The notes under the pieces are model-generated. The model was not told the origin of the DNA and did not search any database. It was given only the letters and a program-made list of their open reading frames with translations. Shown here piece after piece: positions 31,333-39,643 of a stretch of 64,000 nucleotides of DNA (position 1 is its first letter; every line of letters begins with the position of its first letter). The position numbers and the translations under genes were made by a program. The stretch is from Dietzia natronolimnaea (lineage in GTDB: Bacteria; Actinomycetota; Actinomycetes; Mycobacteriales; Mycobacteriaceae). The stretch lies in the NCBI RefSeq assembly GCF_039525805.1, contig NZ_BAAAHZ010000003.1; one strand, 5' to 3'.

Positions 31333-33246
31333 ATGAACAAGCCCAACAGGGCCGCCGCAGTCGCGGCGACATTCCTGCTCGCCACCGCCGGAGTCCAAGG
31401 CACGGCGAACGCGCAGGATCTCGGCAGTGTCATCGATGCGATCGGTCCGATTCTCGGCCCGTTCACCGGGTCCGCCGGCGACCTCGCCGGGGGCTCTGCC
31501 GGCCTCGATCCGCTCAGTGGCTCGGCCGACCTCCCCGCTCTGAGCTCCGATCCCCTCGGCGGCTCCTCGGCACTGCCGGGCAGCTCCGACCTGCTCGGCG
31601 GGTCGTCCGAGATTCCGGGCAGCTCCGAGCTCCTCGGCGGGTCGTCCGAGATTCCGGGCAGCTCCGACCTGCTCGGCGGGTCGTCGGAGATCGGTTCCGC
31701 GGACATGGCCCCGCTGTCCACGGATCTGCTCGGTGGTTCCGCCGAGTTCGGATCGACGGATATCGGCTCCCTCGGCATGATGCCCCTGTCCTCCGACCTC
31801 CTCGGCGGCTCCGCCGAACTCCCCGCCTCGTCCGAGCTCCCTCCGCTGTCCACCGACCTGCTCGGCGGCTCGGCCGAGTTCGGCTCCACCGACGTCGGTT
31901 CGCTCGGTATGGCCCCGCTGTCCACCGACCTGCTCGGCGGCTCCGCGGACTTCACCTCCTCCGACCTCTCCCCGCTGTCCACCCAGCTGGACCTGCTCGG
32001 CGGCTCCGCGGAGTTCGGTTCCACCGAGGTCGGCTCCGCCGGCATGGCCCCCCTGTCCACCGACCTGCTCGGCGGCTCCGCAGAGTTCGGCTCCGCGGAG
32101 TTCGGCTCCACCGAGCTCGGCTCCGCCGGCATGACCCCGCTGTCCACCGATCTGCTCGGCGGCTCCGCGGAGTTCGGTTCCACCGAGGTCGGCTCCGCCG
32201 GCATGGCCCCGCTGTCCACCGACCTGCTCGGCGGCTCCGCGGGCTTCACCTCGTCCGACCTGGCCCCGCTCGTCGGCTCCGCCGGCATGGCCCCGCTGTC
32301 GACCGAACTGCTGGTGGGTTCGGGTGACGTGGGATCGGACGGCATGACCCCGCTGTCCACGGACCTCCTCGGAGGATCCGCTGAGTTCGGCTCCACCGAG
32401 GTCGGTTCCCTCGGCATGACCCCGCTCTCCACGGAGCTCGATCTCCTCGGTGGTTCCGCGGAGTTCACCTCTTCTGATCTCGCGCCGCTCACCGGCTCCG
32501 AGGGCATGGGCTCGCTGGGGATGACCCCGCTGTCGACCGAGCTCAACTTCCTCGGCGGGTCCGCGGAACTCCCGCCGCTGTCCGCCAACTTCCCGGACGG
32601 TTCGACCGAGGGCATCGGCGGCTCCGCCGAGCTCGTCGGCGACGGGATCGCCGGGTCGCTGACCAACGGCTCCGCCAACCAGCTCGCCGGCTCGGTGGAG
32701 AGCAACTCCGCCGACCCGATCATCGGGTCGATCGCCGAGGGCGGGATCCTGCCCGCACTGTCCGGCTCCATCGAGGAGGTCTCCGGATCCCTCTCGGGCA
32801 ACAGCGGCTCCACGGGCCAGAGTTCGGACCTGATCACCGGATCCACCGGTGGCAGCGCCGAGGTGTTGACCGGCTCCTTCGGTGACCTCACCGCGGTCAA
32901 CGGCTCGCTCACCGCGCTGACCGGTTCGCTGGAGAACGGTTCTCTCCAGGGCGTCGGATCGACGAACCTCGGGTCGGAGATGGGCGCGCTCAGCTCCCTG
33001 GAGGCCGCGGCCAGCCTGGGCGGCGAGAGCGGTTCGGGAATCGCCCTGCTGCCGGTCCTGTCCCTGGGCGGCACGCTCGTCCTCGCGGGCGCCGCGATCA
33101 ATGGTGGCGTGGCGCTCCCCGCCCTGCCCCCGATGCCCGGCCTGCCGCCGCTGCCCACGATCTGCGACCTGCCGCAGGAGCAGGTCGACCAGCTCGCGAA
33201 CGCGGGATCGGTTCACGCGCAGGACTGCCCGGATCCCGAGAACTGA
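31333..33246 (+). CDS. Secreted Gly-Ser repeat protein of unknown function
   Basis: 637 codons from the ATG at 31333 with GAAAGGA ahead. Residues 1-28 form a Sec signal peptide ending TANAQ. Residues about 55-430 are repeats whose core PLSTDLLGGSAEFGS recurs about 12 times with variants (SAELPPLS, SADFTSSDL, GSTEVGSAGMA), so the chain is mainly Gly, Ser, Leu, Ala, Thr and acidic residues. Residues 430-560 keep frequent GS pairs without the core. A hydrophobic stretch (about 565-590) is followed by a Pro-rich segment and a tail with two Cys (TICDLPQ, DCPDPEN). No sortase LPxTG signal. It could be an envelope or surface fibre protein. I do not recognise a family. Confidence 0.85.
   Translation: MNKPNRAAAVAATFLLATAGVQGTANAQDLGSVIDAIGPILGPFTGSAGDLAGGSAGLDPLSGSADLPALSSDPLGGSSALPGSSDLLGGSSEIPGSSELLGGSSEIPGSSDLLGGSSEIGSADMAPLSTDLLGGSAEFGSTDIGSLGMMPLSSDLLGGSAELPASSELPPLSTDLLGGSAEFGSTDVGSLGMAPLSTDLLGGSADFTSSDLSPLSTQLDLLGGSAEFGSTEVGSAGMAPLSTDLLGGSAEFGSAEFGSTELGSAGMTPLSTDLLGGSAEFGSTEVGSAGMAPLSTDLLGGSAGFTSSDLAPLVGSAGMAPLSTELLVGSGDVGSDGMTPLSTDLLGGSAEFGSTEVGSLGMTPLSTELDLLGGSAEFTSSDLAPLTGSEGMGSLGMTPLSTELNFLGGSAELPPLSANFPDGSTEGIGGSAELVGDGIAGSLTNGSANQLAGSVESNSADPIIGSIAEGGILPALSGSIEEVSGSLSGNSGSTGQSSDLITGSTGGSAEVLTGSFGDLTAVNGSLTALTGSLENGSLQGVGSTNLGSEMGALSSLEAAASLGGESGSGIALLPVLSLGGTLVLAGAAINGGVALPALPPMPGLPPLPTICDLPQEQVDQLANAGSVHAQDCPDPEN
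31465..32620 (+). repeat. Coding repeat array of the Gly-Ser protein
   Basis: DNA-level repeats of about 60-80 bp carry the CTGTCCACCGACCTGCTCGG core and variants; copies around 31890-32240 are near-identical, others have drifted. Gains and losses of whole units are in frame. Confidence 0.85.
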
Positions 33247-33280
33247 GTCACCTGATACCGGGCACTGAGCCCGGGACCGG

Positions 33281-33319
33281 AGAAGGAGCCCCGCACCGAG
33301 CTGGTGCGGGGCTCCTTCT
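33281..33319 (+). terminator. Strong terminator hairpin after the Gly-Ser protein gene
   Basis: Perfect 17-bp arms AGAAGGAGCCCCGCACC and GGTGCGGGGCTCCTTCT with a 5-nt loop, 35 bp after the stop. Confidence 0.88.
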
Positions 33320-33383
33320 CGCAGTTCAGGCCGGGCGCAGTTCAGGCCGGGCGCAGTTCAGGCCGGGCGCAGTTCAGACCGGC
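33320..33383. repeat. Four 16-bp tandem repeats
   Basis: CGCAGTTCAGGCCGGG at 33320, 33336 and 33352, with a diverged fourth copy at 33368. Sits between the terminator and the stop codon of the minus-strand SDR gene at 33388. Confidence 0.9.
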
Positions 33384-33387
33384 GGGC

Positions 33388-34305
33388 TCAGCGGGCGCCG
33401 TACACGGGCACGGGCGCGGGCGACTCGGAGAGCAGTCGCGGCACCACTGACCCCAGCTCTGCCGGGTCCCACTTGGCACCCTTGTCCTCGGACGCGGCGC
33501 GCTGCCACCCGTCGCACACGGTGACCTTTCCTCCCTCGACCTCGAACACCCGACCGGTGACCTCGGCGGACTCCGCCGACCCCAGCCACACGACGAGCGG
33601 CGAGACGTTGGCCGGGTCCATGGCGTCGAAGGACCCGTCCTCGGGCGCGGCCATCTGAGAGGCCATTCCCTCCCCGGCGGAGGTGGTCATCCGGGTACGC
33701 GCGGCGGGGGCGATGGCGTTGGCGGTCACGCCGTACCCCTTCATCTCGGCGGCGGTCTGGATGGTCAGCAGCGCGATCCCGGCCTTCGCGGTGGCGTAGT
33801 TGCCCTGTCCGACCGAACCGAACAGCCCGGCTCCCGACGAGGTGTTGATCACCCGGGCCTGGCGGGGCCGGCCGGCCTTCGACTCCGCGCGCCAGTACTC
33901 GGCGGCGTGCCGGAGCGGCGCGAAGTGGCCCTTGAGGTGGACGTTGATCACGTTGTCCCAGTCCTGCTCCCCCATGCCGACGAGCATCTTGTCCCGGAGG
34001 AAGCCGGCGTTGTTGACCAGCACGTCGAGACCGCCGAAGTGGTCGATCGCCTGACGGACGAGTTCGCGTGCCCCCTCCCACGAGGAGATGTCGTTACCGT
34101 TGACCACCGCCTCGCCTCCGGCTGCCCGGATCTCCTCCACCACCTGCTCGGCCGGTGACTCCCCCACGTCCGATCCGTCGAGACCGGCGCCGAGGTCGTT
34201 CACCACGACCCTGGCTCCCTCGGCCGCGAAGGCCAGGGCGTGCTCCCGGCCGATCCCGCGGCCGGCGCCGGTGACGATGACGACGCGTCCGTCGCAGATT
34301 CCCAT
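33388..34305 (-). CDS. Short-chain dehydrogenase, Rv3548c family
   Basis: 305 codons from the ATG at 34305 with AAGGAG ahead. Full SDR motifs: VTGAGRGIGREHA at residue 12, NNAG, NTSSGAGLFGSVGQGNYATAK (Ser, Tyr, Lys), and a C-terminal extension of about 40 residues typical of the larger Hsd17B4-like group. M. tuberculosis Rv3548c is in the same position next to Rv3549c and is in the KstR2 regulon. Probably oxidises a hydroxyacyl-CoA in HIP breakdown; which one is not known. Confidence 0.85.
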   Translation of the reverse strand: MGICDGRVVIVTGAGRGIGREHALAFAAEGARVVVNDLGAGLDGSDVGESPAEQVVEEIRAAGGEAVVNGNDISSWEGARELVRQAIDHFGGLDVLVNNAGFLRDKMLVGMGEQDWDNVINVHLKGHFAPLRHAAEYWRAESKAGRPRQARVINTSSGAGLFGSVGQGNYATAKAGIALLTIQTAAEMKGYGVTANAIAPAARTRMTTSAGEGMASQMAAPEDGSFDAMDPANVSPLVVWLGSAESAEVTGRVFEVEGGKVTVCDGWQRAASEDKGAKWDPAELGSVVPRLLSESPAPVPVYGAR

Positions 34306-34334
34306 GGTTCTCCTTGGATAGATGTTCGGTGATG

Positions 34335-35108
34335 TCAGGGACTGGTGTTGGCGTTGGCCGCCGAGAGGAACGCCGGCTTCTCGCCACCCCCGTGGACCAG
34401 GAGTTCGGCACCCGTGATGTAGGCCGCCAACGGCGAGGCCAGAAAAGCGGCCGCCTGGCCCACGTCCCGTGGGTCCGCCATCCGGCCCATCGGGATCGTG
34501 GCGTCCACCGCGGCCACACCGTCGGAGTCCCCGTAGTGCATCTCGGCGAGCTCGGTCTTGACCGGGCCCACCACCACGGAGTTGATCCGCACGGCGGGCG
34601 CCCACTCGACGGCGAGCGACTTCGTGAGCGAGTCGATGCCCGCCTTGGCGGCGCCGTACGAGGCGGTCCCGGGCGAGGGCCGGTGGCCGGAGACCGACGA
34701 GATGTTGACGATCGCCCCGCCGGACGGTTGCATGACCCGGTTCGCCTCCTGGGCCACCGTGAGGGCGGACAGGAGGTTCAGCGCGATGATCTTGGAGTGG
34801 AAGTTGGGGCTGGCGTCGGCCGCCAGGGCGAACGGCGCGCCGCCGGCGTTGTTGACCACCACGTCCAACCGACCGTGTCGATCCACGATCCGGTCGACCA
34901 TCGCACGCACCGCGTCGGGGTCCCGGAGGTCGACGGAGTGGAACTCGAGATCCGCGACGTCGGACCCGTCGTCGGCGGGGCGCCGCGCGCAGGTGACGAC
35001 GACGGCGCCGGCTTCGCGGAAGACCCTGCTGATCCCCGCGCCGACGCCACGGACGCCGCCCGTGACGAGGACGACCCTGCCCGCCAGACCCAGATCGATG
35101 TTCGACAT
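34335..35108 (-). CDS. Short-chain dehydrogenase, Rv3549c family
   Basis: 257 codons from the ATG at 35108; a start 7 codons upstream would run into the KstR2-type operator. SDR motifs VTGGVRGVGAG, NNAGGAP and TASYGAAKAG. First gene of a two-SDR minus operon, divergent from echA20 across the operator at 35121. Orthologue Rv3549c occupies the same place. Likely acts on a HIP-derived CoA ester; specific substrate unknown. Confidence 0.84.
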   Translation of the reverse strand: MSNIDLGLAGRVVLVTGGVRGVGAGISRVFREAGAVVVTCARRPADDGSDVADLEFHSVDLRDPDAVRAMVDRIVDRHGRLDVVVNNAGGAPFALAADASPNFHSKIIALNLLSALTVAQEANRVMQPSGGAIVNISSVSGHRPSPGTASYGAAKAGIDSLTKSLAVEWAPAVRINSVVVGPVKTELAEMHYGDSDGVAAVDATIPMGRMADPRDVGQAAAFLASPLAAYITGAELLVHGGGEKPAFLSAANANTSP

Positions 35109-35120
35109 GCGTGCTAGCCT

Positions 35121-35138
35121 ACCAAGCAAGCGTTTGGT
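35121..35138. promoter_or_regulatory. KstR2-type operator between Rv3549c-like SDR and echA20
   Basis: ACCAAGCAAGCGTTTGGT. Against AnCAAGnnCTTGnT the inner 14 bp (35125-35138) differ at one position; against the local consensus ACCAAGCANNTGCTTGGT at two. It begins 13 bp upstream of the SDR start and 49 bp from echA20. Confidence 0.78.
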
Positions 35139-35186
35139 TAGTCACCCGACCGCTGAAGCGCAGCGGCGGCGTGCGAAGGGAGCACC

Positions 35187-35981
35187 ATGGGCATCAGTGT
35201 CGACAAGGGATCGGACGGCATCGCGACCGTCACCGTCGACTTTCCCCCCGTCAACGCCATCCCGTCAGCGGGGTGGTTCGAACTCGGCGAGCAGATCCTC
35301 GCCGCCGGGCGCGACCCGGAGGTGCACGTGGTGATCCTCCGTGCCGAGGGCCGGGGATTCAACGCGGGCGTCGACATCAAGGAGATGCAGGACTTCGAGG
35401 GTTTCGACCACCTGCTGGCGGCCAACCGTGGGTGCTACGTGGCCTTCAACGCGGTCTACGAATGCGCGGTCCCCGTGATCGCCGCGGTGAACGGGTTCTG
35501 CGTCGGTGGCGGAATCGGACTCGTGGGGAACGCCGACTGCATCGTCGCCTCCGACGACGCGGTCTTCGGACTGCCCGAGGTGGACCGGGGAGCCCTAGGC
35601 GCCGCGACCCACCTGGCGCGCATGGTCCCCGCGCACATGATGCGCACCCTGTACTTCACGTCGCGCAACGTCACCGCCCAGCAGCTCCACTCGTGGGGGA
35701 CGGTGTACGAGGTGGTACCCCGTGACCAGCTGGACGCGGCGGCGCGCGACCTCGCCGAGACGATCGCCGCCAAGGACACCCGGGTGATCCGCGCGGCCAA
35801 GGAAGCCATCAACCACATCGACCCGGTCGACGTGAAGACCTCGTACCGCATGGAGCAGGGCTTCACCTTCGAACTCAACCTCGCCGGCGTGGCCGACGAG
35901 CACCGGGATGAGTTCGTCAAGACGGGCCGCAACCTGGACAGACGAGACAACAGAGCCGAGAGGACGGGCGAGAACAAGTGA
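35187..35981 (+). CDS. echA20: EchA20, crotonase-family ring hydrolase of HIP catabolism
   Basis: 264 codons from the ATG at 35187 with GAAGGGAG ahead. Crotonase fold: GRGFNAGVDIKEM oxyanion segment at about residue 55, GFCVGGGIGLVGNAD and FGLPEVDRGALGAATHL. EchA20 (Rv3550) hydrolyses ring D of the bicyclic HIEC-CoA intermediate. Start of the operon echA20-ipdA-ipdB-ipdC, which is collinear with Rv3550-Rv3553, and the first plus-strand gene behind the KstR2-type box. Confidence 0.93.
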   Translation: MGISVDKGSDGIATVTVDFPPVNAIPSAGWFELGEQILAAGRDPEVHVVILRAEGRGFNAGVDIKEMQDFEGFDHLLAANRGCYVAFNAVYECAVPVIAAVNGFCVGGGIGLVGNADCIVASDDAVFGLPEVDRGALGAATHLARMVPAHMMRTLYFTSRNVTAQQLHSWGTVYEVVPRDQLDAAARDLAETIAAKDTRVIRAAKEAINHIDPVDVKTSYRMEQGFTFELNLAGVADEHRDEFVKTGRNLDRRDNRAERTGENK

Positions 35982-36913
35982 CGACGACCCCCACCCCGCG
36001 CGACAAGCGCACCAGTCTCGACGAGGCCGTGGGACGCCTCTCCAGCGGCATGACCATCGGCATCGGCGGGTGGGGCTCGCGGCGCAAGCCGATGGCGCTC
36101 GTCCGCGCGATCCTGCGCCGCGAGGACCTGACCGACCTCACCGTCGTCACCTTCGGCGGCCCGGACCTGGGGCTGCTGTGCTCGGCCGGGAAGGTCTCCA
36201 AGGCCTACTACGGCTTCGTCTCACTGGACTCCGCGCCGTTCTACGACCCCTGGTTCGCCCGCCGACGCACCGAGGGGGCGATCGTCTCCCGCGAGATGGA
36301 CGAGGGCATGGTCCGCGCCGGCCTCACCGCCGCGGCGCACCGCCTGCCGTTCCTGCCCACGCGCGCCGGTCTCGGCTCGGACGTCTTCCGGTTCTGGGGC
36401 GACGAGCTCAAGACCGTCGACTCCCCCTACCTCGTCGACGGCCGGACGGAGACCCTGGTGGCGATGCCGGCCCTGCGTCTGGACGCCGCCCTGATCCACC
36501 TGGACAAGGCCGACAGGCACGGCAACGCCGCGTTCACGGGCGTCGACGGCTACTTCGATGACCTCTACGCGATGTCCGCGGACACGGTCCTCCTCGAGGT
36601 CGACGAGGTCGTGGAGTCGGCGGATGCGCTGATGAACGAGGTGGGCCCGCAGCGCATGCTCCTGAGCCGGATGTTCGTCGACACCGTCTCCGAGGCGCCG
36701 AACGGCGCCCACTTCACGTTCGCCGGCGGCTACGGCCGCGATGAGGCGTTCCAGCGGCACTACGCCTCCGCGGCCAAGGACCAGGACTCCTGGGACGCGT
36801 TCGTCTCCGAGTTCCTGTCGGGGTCCGAGGAGGACTACCAGAAGGCGGTCGCCGCGTTCGCGGAGAAGGCCGCCGCCGAGAAGGCCGCCGCCGCAGACAA
36901 GGGAGCCAAGTGA
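35978..36913 (+). CDS. ipdA: IpdA, alpha subunit of COCHEA-CoA hydrolase
   Basis: 311 codons from a GTG at 35978 overlapping the echA20 stop by 4 bp. Class I CoA-transferase-like fold with GMTIGIGGWGSRRKPM at about residue 25, VVTFGGPDLGLLCSAGKV, and HLDKADRHGNAAFTG. The C terminus is an Ala/Lys-rich helix. With IpdB it opens ring C by hydrolysis and, unlike true CoA transferases, does not move CoA. Overlap with ipdB fits co-translational assembly. Confidence 0.93.
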   Translation: MTTTPTPRDKRTSLDEAVGRLSSGMTIGIGGWGSRRKPMALVRAILRREDLTDLTVVTFGGPDLGLLCSAGKVSKAYYGFVSLDSAPFYDPWFARRRTEGAIVSREMDEGMVRAGLTAAAHRLPFLPTRAGLGSDVFRFWGDELKTVDSPYLVDGRTETLVAMPALRLDAALIHLDKADRHGNAAFTGVDGYFDDLYAMSADTVLLEVDEVVESADALMNEVGPQRMLLSRMFVDTVSEAPNGAHFTFAGGYGRDEAFQRHYASAAKDQDSWDAFVSEFLSGSEEDYQKAVAAFAEKAAAEKAAAADKGAK

Positions 36914-37683
36914 TGACCGACACGACCACCCGGTCCGTCAGCCGGGCCGAGTACTGCGCCGTGGCATGCGCGGAGATCTTCGCCGGTGCCGGCGAGATCT
37001 TCGCCTCCCCCATGACGCCGATGGCCACCATCGGCGCCCGCCTCGCGCGTCTCACCACCGAGCCGGACCTGCTCATCACCGACGGCGAGTACCGCTTCCT
37101 GGCCCAGACCCCGCCGTTGGGCAAGGTCATCGACTTCGAGGGGTACATCCCGTTCCCCCGCGTGTTCGACGTCCTCCAGGCCGGCACCCGCCACGTGGTC
37201 ATGGGCGCCAACCAGATCGACCGGTTCGGCAACCAGAACCTCTCGGCCTTCGGCGACGACGTCCAGAAACCCGCACGGCAGATGTTCGGCCTGCGCGGTG
37301 CCCCGGGCAACTCGATCAACCACGCCACCAGCTACTGGGTGGGCAAGCACTCCACCCGCGTCTTCACCGAGAAGGTCGACATCGTCTGCGGCGTGGGCTA
37401 CGACCGGTACGACGAGGGTGATCCGGCGTTCCGCTACCACCACCTCCACCGGGTGGTGTCCAACCTGGGGGTGTTCGACTTCGGCGGATCCGATCGCGGG
37501 ATGCGGGCGGTGAGCCTGCATCCGGGGGTGACCGCCGAGGAGGTCGCGGACAACACCGGGTTCGCTATCGAAGGGCTGGCCGAGGCGGGGGTCACCCGCG
37601 ACCCGTCCGCCGAGGAGCTCCGCCTCATCCGCGAGGTCCTCGACCCACGCGGATTCCGCGACCGCGAGGTGCCGGCCACGTGA
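36913..37683 (+). CDS. ipdB: IpdB, beta subunit of COCHEA-CoA hydrolase
   Basis: 256 codons from the ATG at 36913, 1 bp overlap with ipdA; a GTG one codon upstream is the alternative. CoA-transferase-like beta chain: FASPMTPMATIGARLARLTT, FEGYIPFPRVFDVL, VMGANQIDRFGNQNLSAFG. Residues RGAPGNSINHATSYW are typical of IpdB. Works as IpdA2B2 in ring C cleavage. Confidence 0.93.
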   Translation: MTDTTTRSVSRAEYCAVACAEIFAGAGEIFASPMTPMATIGARLARLTTEPDLLITDGEYRFLAQTPPLGKVIDFEGYIPFPRVFDVLQAGTRHVVMGANQIDRFGNQNLSAFGDDVQKPARQMFGLRGAPGNSINHATSYWVGKHSTRVFTEKVDIVCGVGYDRYDEGDPAFRYHHLHRVVSNLGVFDFGGSDRGMRAVSLHPGVTAEEVADNTGFAIEGLAEAGVTRDPSAEELRLIREVLDPRGFRDREVPAT

Positions 37684-38765
37684 ACGCCCCCACCATCACC
37701 ACGGCCTTCACCGAGCTCGTCGGCGTCGAGTACCCGATCGTCCAGACGGGGATGGGGTGGGTGTCCGGTCCGGAGCTCACCGCGGCCACCGCCAACGCCG
37801 GGGGGCTGGGGATCATCGCCTCCGCCACCATGACGTACGCGGAGCTCGAGAACGCCATCGTCCGCACCAAGGAGCTGACCACCAGGCCCTTCGGGGTCAA
37901 CCTCCGCGCGGACGCCGAGGACGCCGCCGAGCGGTGCGAGCTGATGATCCGTCACGGGGTCAGGGTCGCCTCGTTCGCGCTCGCGCCCAAGCCGGAACTG
38001 ATCGCCAGGTTGAAGGAGAACGGCCTCGTCGTCGTCCCCTCCATCGGTGCGGCCAAGCACGCCGTCAAGGTGGCCTCGTGGGGCGCCGACGCGGTGATCG
38101 TCCAGGGCGGCGAGGGCGGTGGACACACCGGCCCGGTGGCCACGACGCTGTTGCTGCCGAGTGTCATCGACGCGCTGGGCGGGGCCGGGAACACCTCCAT
38201 CCCGGTGATCGCGGGGGGAGGGTTCTTCGACGGCCGCGGCCTGGTGGCCGCGCTGGCCTACGGCGCCGCCGGCGTCGCGATGGGCACGCGGTTCCTGCTC
38301 ACCAGCGATTCCCGCGTCCCGGACGCGGTCAAGCAGCAGTACCTGGACAAGGGACTGCAGGACACCGTCGTCTCCACCCGTGTCGACGGCATGCCGCACC
38401 GCGTCCTGCGTACCGGCCTGGTCAACGCCCTGGAGTCGGGCAGCCCCGTCAAGGGGATGCTGGCGGCCGTCCAGAACGCCAACAAGTTCAAGTCCATGAC
38501 GGGCATGAGGTGGCAGGCACTCGCCAGGGACGGCCTCAACATGAAGAAGGCGTCCGACCGCACGTGGCAGCAGATCGTCATGGCCGCCAACACCCCGATG
38601 CTGCTCAAGGCCGGCCTCGTCGAGGGGAACACCGAGGCCGGCGTTCTGGCCTCGGGTCAGGTCGTGGGCATGATCGAGGACCTGCCCAGCTGCGACGAGC
38701 TGATCCAGCGGATCATGGCCCAGGCGCATCAGCGACTGGAGACCCTGCGGGACCTGGGGTCGTAG
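37680..38765 (+). CDS. ipdC: IpdC, flavin-dependent oxidoreductase of HIP catabolism
   Basis: 361 codons from a GTG at 37680 overlapping ipdB. Nitronate-monooxygenase-like TIM barrel: PIVQTGMGWVSGPELTAATA start, VIVQGGEGGGHTGPVATTLL at about residue 140, AGGGFFDGRGLVAALAYGA and GVAMGTRFLLTSDS. IpdC (Rv3553) introduces the ring double bond that yields HIEC-CoA. The NMO-like gene at 10874 is a paralogue in the same cluster. A terminator follows 42 bp after the stop. Confidence 0.92.
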   Translation: MNAPTITTAFTELVGVEYPIVQTGMGWVSGPELTAATANAGGLGIIASATMTYAELENAIVRTKELTTRPFGVNLRADAEDAAERCELMIRHGVRVASFALAPKPELIARLKENGLVVVPSIGAAKHAVKVASWGADAVIVQGGEGGGHTGPVATTLLLPSVIDALGGAGNTSIPVIAGGGFFDGRGLVAALAYGAAGVAMGTRFLLTSDSRVPDAVKQQYLDKGLQDTVVSTRVDGMPHRVLRTGLVNALESGSPVKGMLAAVQNANKFKSMTGMRWQALARDGLNMKKASDRTWQQIVMAANTPMLLKAGLVEGNTEAGVLASGQVVGMIEDLPSCDELIQRIMAQAHQRLETLRDLGS

Positions 38766-38807
38766 ACGCACTCGCAATCCCACCCGACCCACGGGCAACT
38801 TCTCTCA

Positions 38808-38840
38808 CGCACCCGCCGACCGCGAACGTCGGCGGGTGCG
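38808..38840 (+). terminator. Hairpin after ipdC
   Basis: Perfect 13-bp arms CGCACCCGCCGAC and GTCGGCGGGTGCG with a 7-nt loop. Confidence 0.85.
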
Positions 38841-38943
38841 GTCGTGTTCGCCGAATCAGCACTTCCTCAGCACTTTCTTGGCTTACGCTGAGATCCGTTG
38901 TCCGCCACCCGCGGACCCCACCCCGCACCCCCAGGAGAACACT

Positions 38944-39573
38944 ATGACCTCCCCCCGTACCGCAGTCCGCACCGCCGCCGTCCTCGGCGCCACCGCCGCC
39001 CTGACAATCGCCGGCGCCGGCGCCGCGTCCGCCGCCACCGCCGCCGCGCCCGTGGTCAACGGCAACACCGTCTCCGTCACCTTCGAGAAGGACTTCCTGG
39101 TCGATGCGGACACGTGTGTCGCCGCGGTCGTCCCCACGTCGAGTGCTCCGGCCCTCCTCACGCAGCTCGAGGCGCTCTCGAACCTGGACCTCAACGCGAT
39201 CTCCAACCTGGTCAACGGCTTCTCCGACGTGACGTTCCTCCAGACCGGCGGCCTCCTGCCCTCCCCGATCGCCAGCGTGACGCTCACTGACGTCACGGTG
39301 TCGGCCACCGTGCAGTCCAACGTGTACGCCGTGGTCACCTACTGCCTGATCGGCGGATCGGATGTCGCCGGGCCCGTGCTCGTCGGCGACCCGCTCGACG
39401 CGATCCAGGGCAGCCTCGGCGGACTGTCCTCCGACGGCGACGCGCTCGGAACGCTCTCCGCCGCCACCGGCGAGGGCGATGACAGCGGCCTCGGCAGCGT
39501 CCTCGGCCTGCTCGGCGGCGGGGGCGACCTCGGCCTCGACACCCTCTCGGCGGCCGGCGACACCGAGAACTGA
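38944..39573 (+). CDS. Small secreted protein of unknown function
   Basis: 209 codons from the ATG at 38944 with GGAG 8 nt ahead; an upstream in-frame GTG would overlap the terminator region. Sec signal peptide of about 31 residues ending GAASAAT. The mature part has a beta-rich stretch (NTVSVTFEKDFLVDADTC, ASVTLTDVTVSATVQSNVYA) with two Cys (about 59 and 134) that may form a disulfide, then a Gly/Leu/Ser-rich low-complexity tail ending DTEN. Tail composition and ending recall the big Gly-Ser protein at 31333. Family not recognised. It interrupts the ipd and fadA6 genes, which in M. tuberculosis have no such gene between them. Confidence 0.75.
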   Translation: MTSPRTAVRTAAVLGATAALTIAGAGAASAATAAAPVVNGNTVSVTFEKDFLVDADTCVAAVVPTSSAPALLTQLEALSNLDLNAISNLVNGFSDVTFLQTGGLLPSPIASVTLTDVTVSATVQSNVYAVVTYCLIGGSDVAGPVLVGDPLDAIQGSLGGLSSDGDALGTLSAATGEGDDSGLGSVLGLLGGGGDLGLDTLSAAGDTEN

Positions 39574-39586
39574 CAGCACACGCACG

Positions 39587-39616
39587 CGGGCCCCGCACCA
39601 GTCGGTGCGGGGCCCG
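39587..39616. terminator. Hairpin between the secreted protein and fadA6
   Basis: Perfect 13-bp arms CGGGCCCCGCACC and GGTGCGGGGCCCG with a 4-nt loop, located between convergent stops, so it can work for both strands. Confidence 0.85.
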
Positions 39617-39643
39617 TCCCGTTATGGAGCCGCGGCTGAGCCG

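Noticed and set aside
31195..33216. Antisense open frame of 673 codons opposite the Gly-Ser protein
   Set aside because: It only mirrors the repeats. The plus strand has the signal peptide, ribosome site, promoter candidates and terminator.
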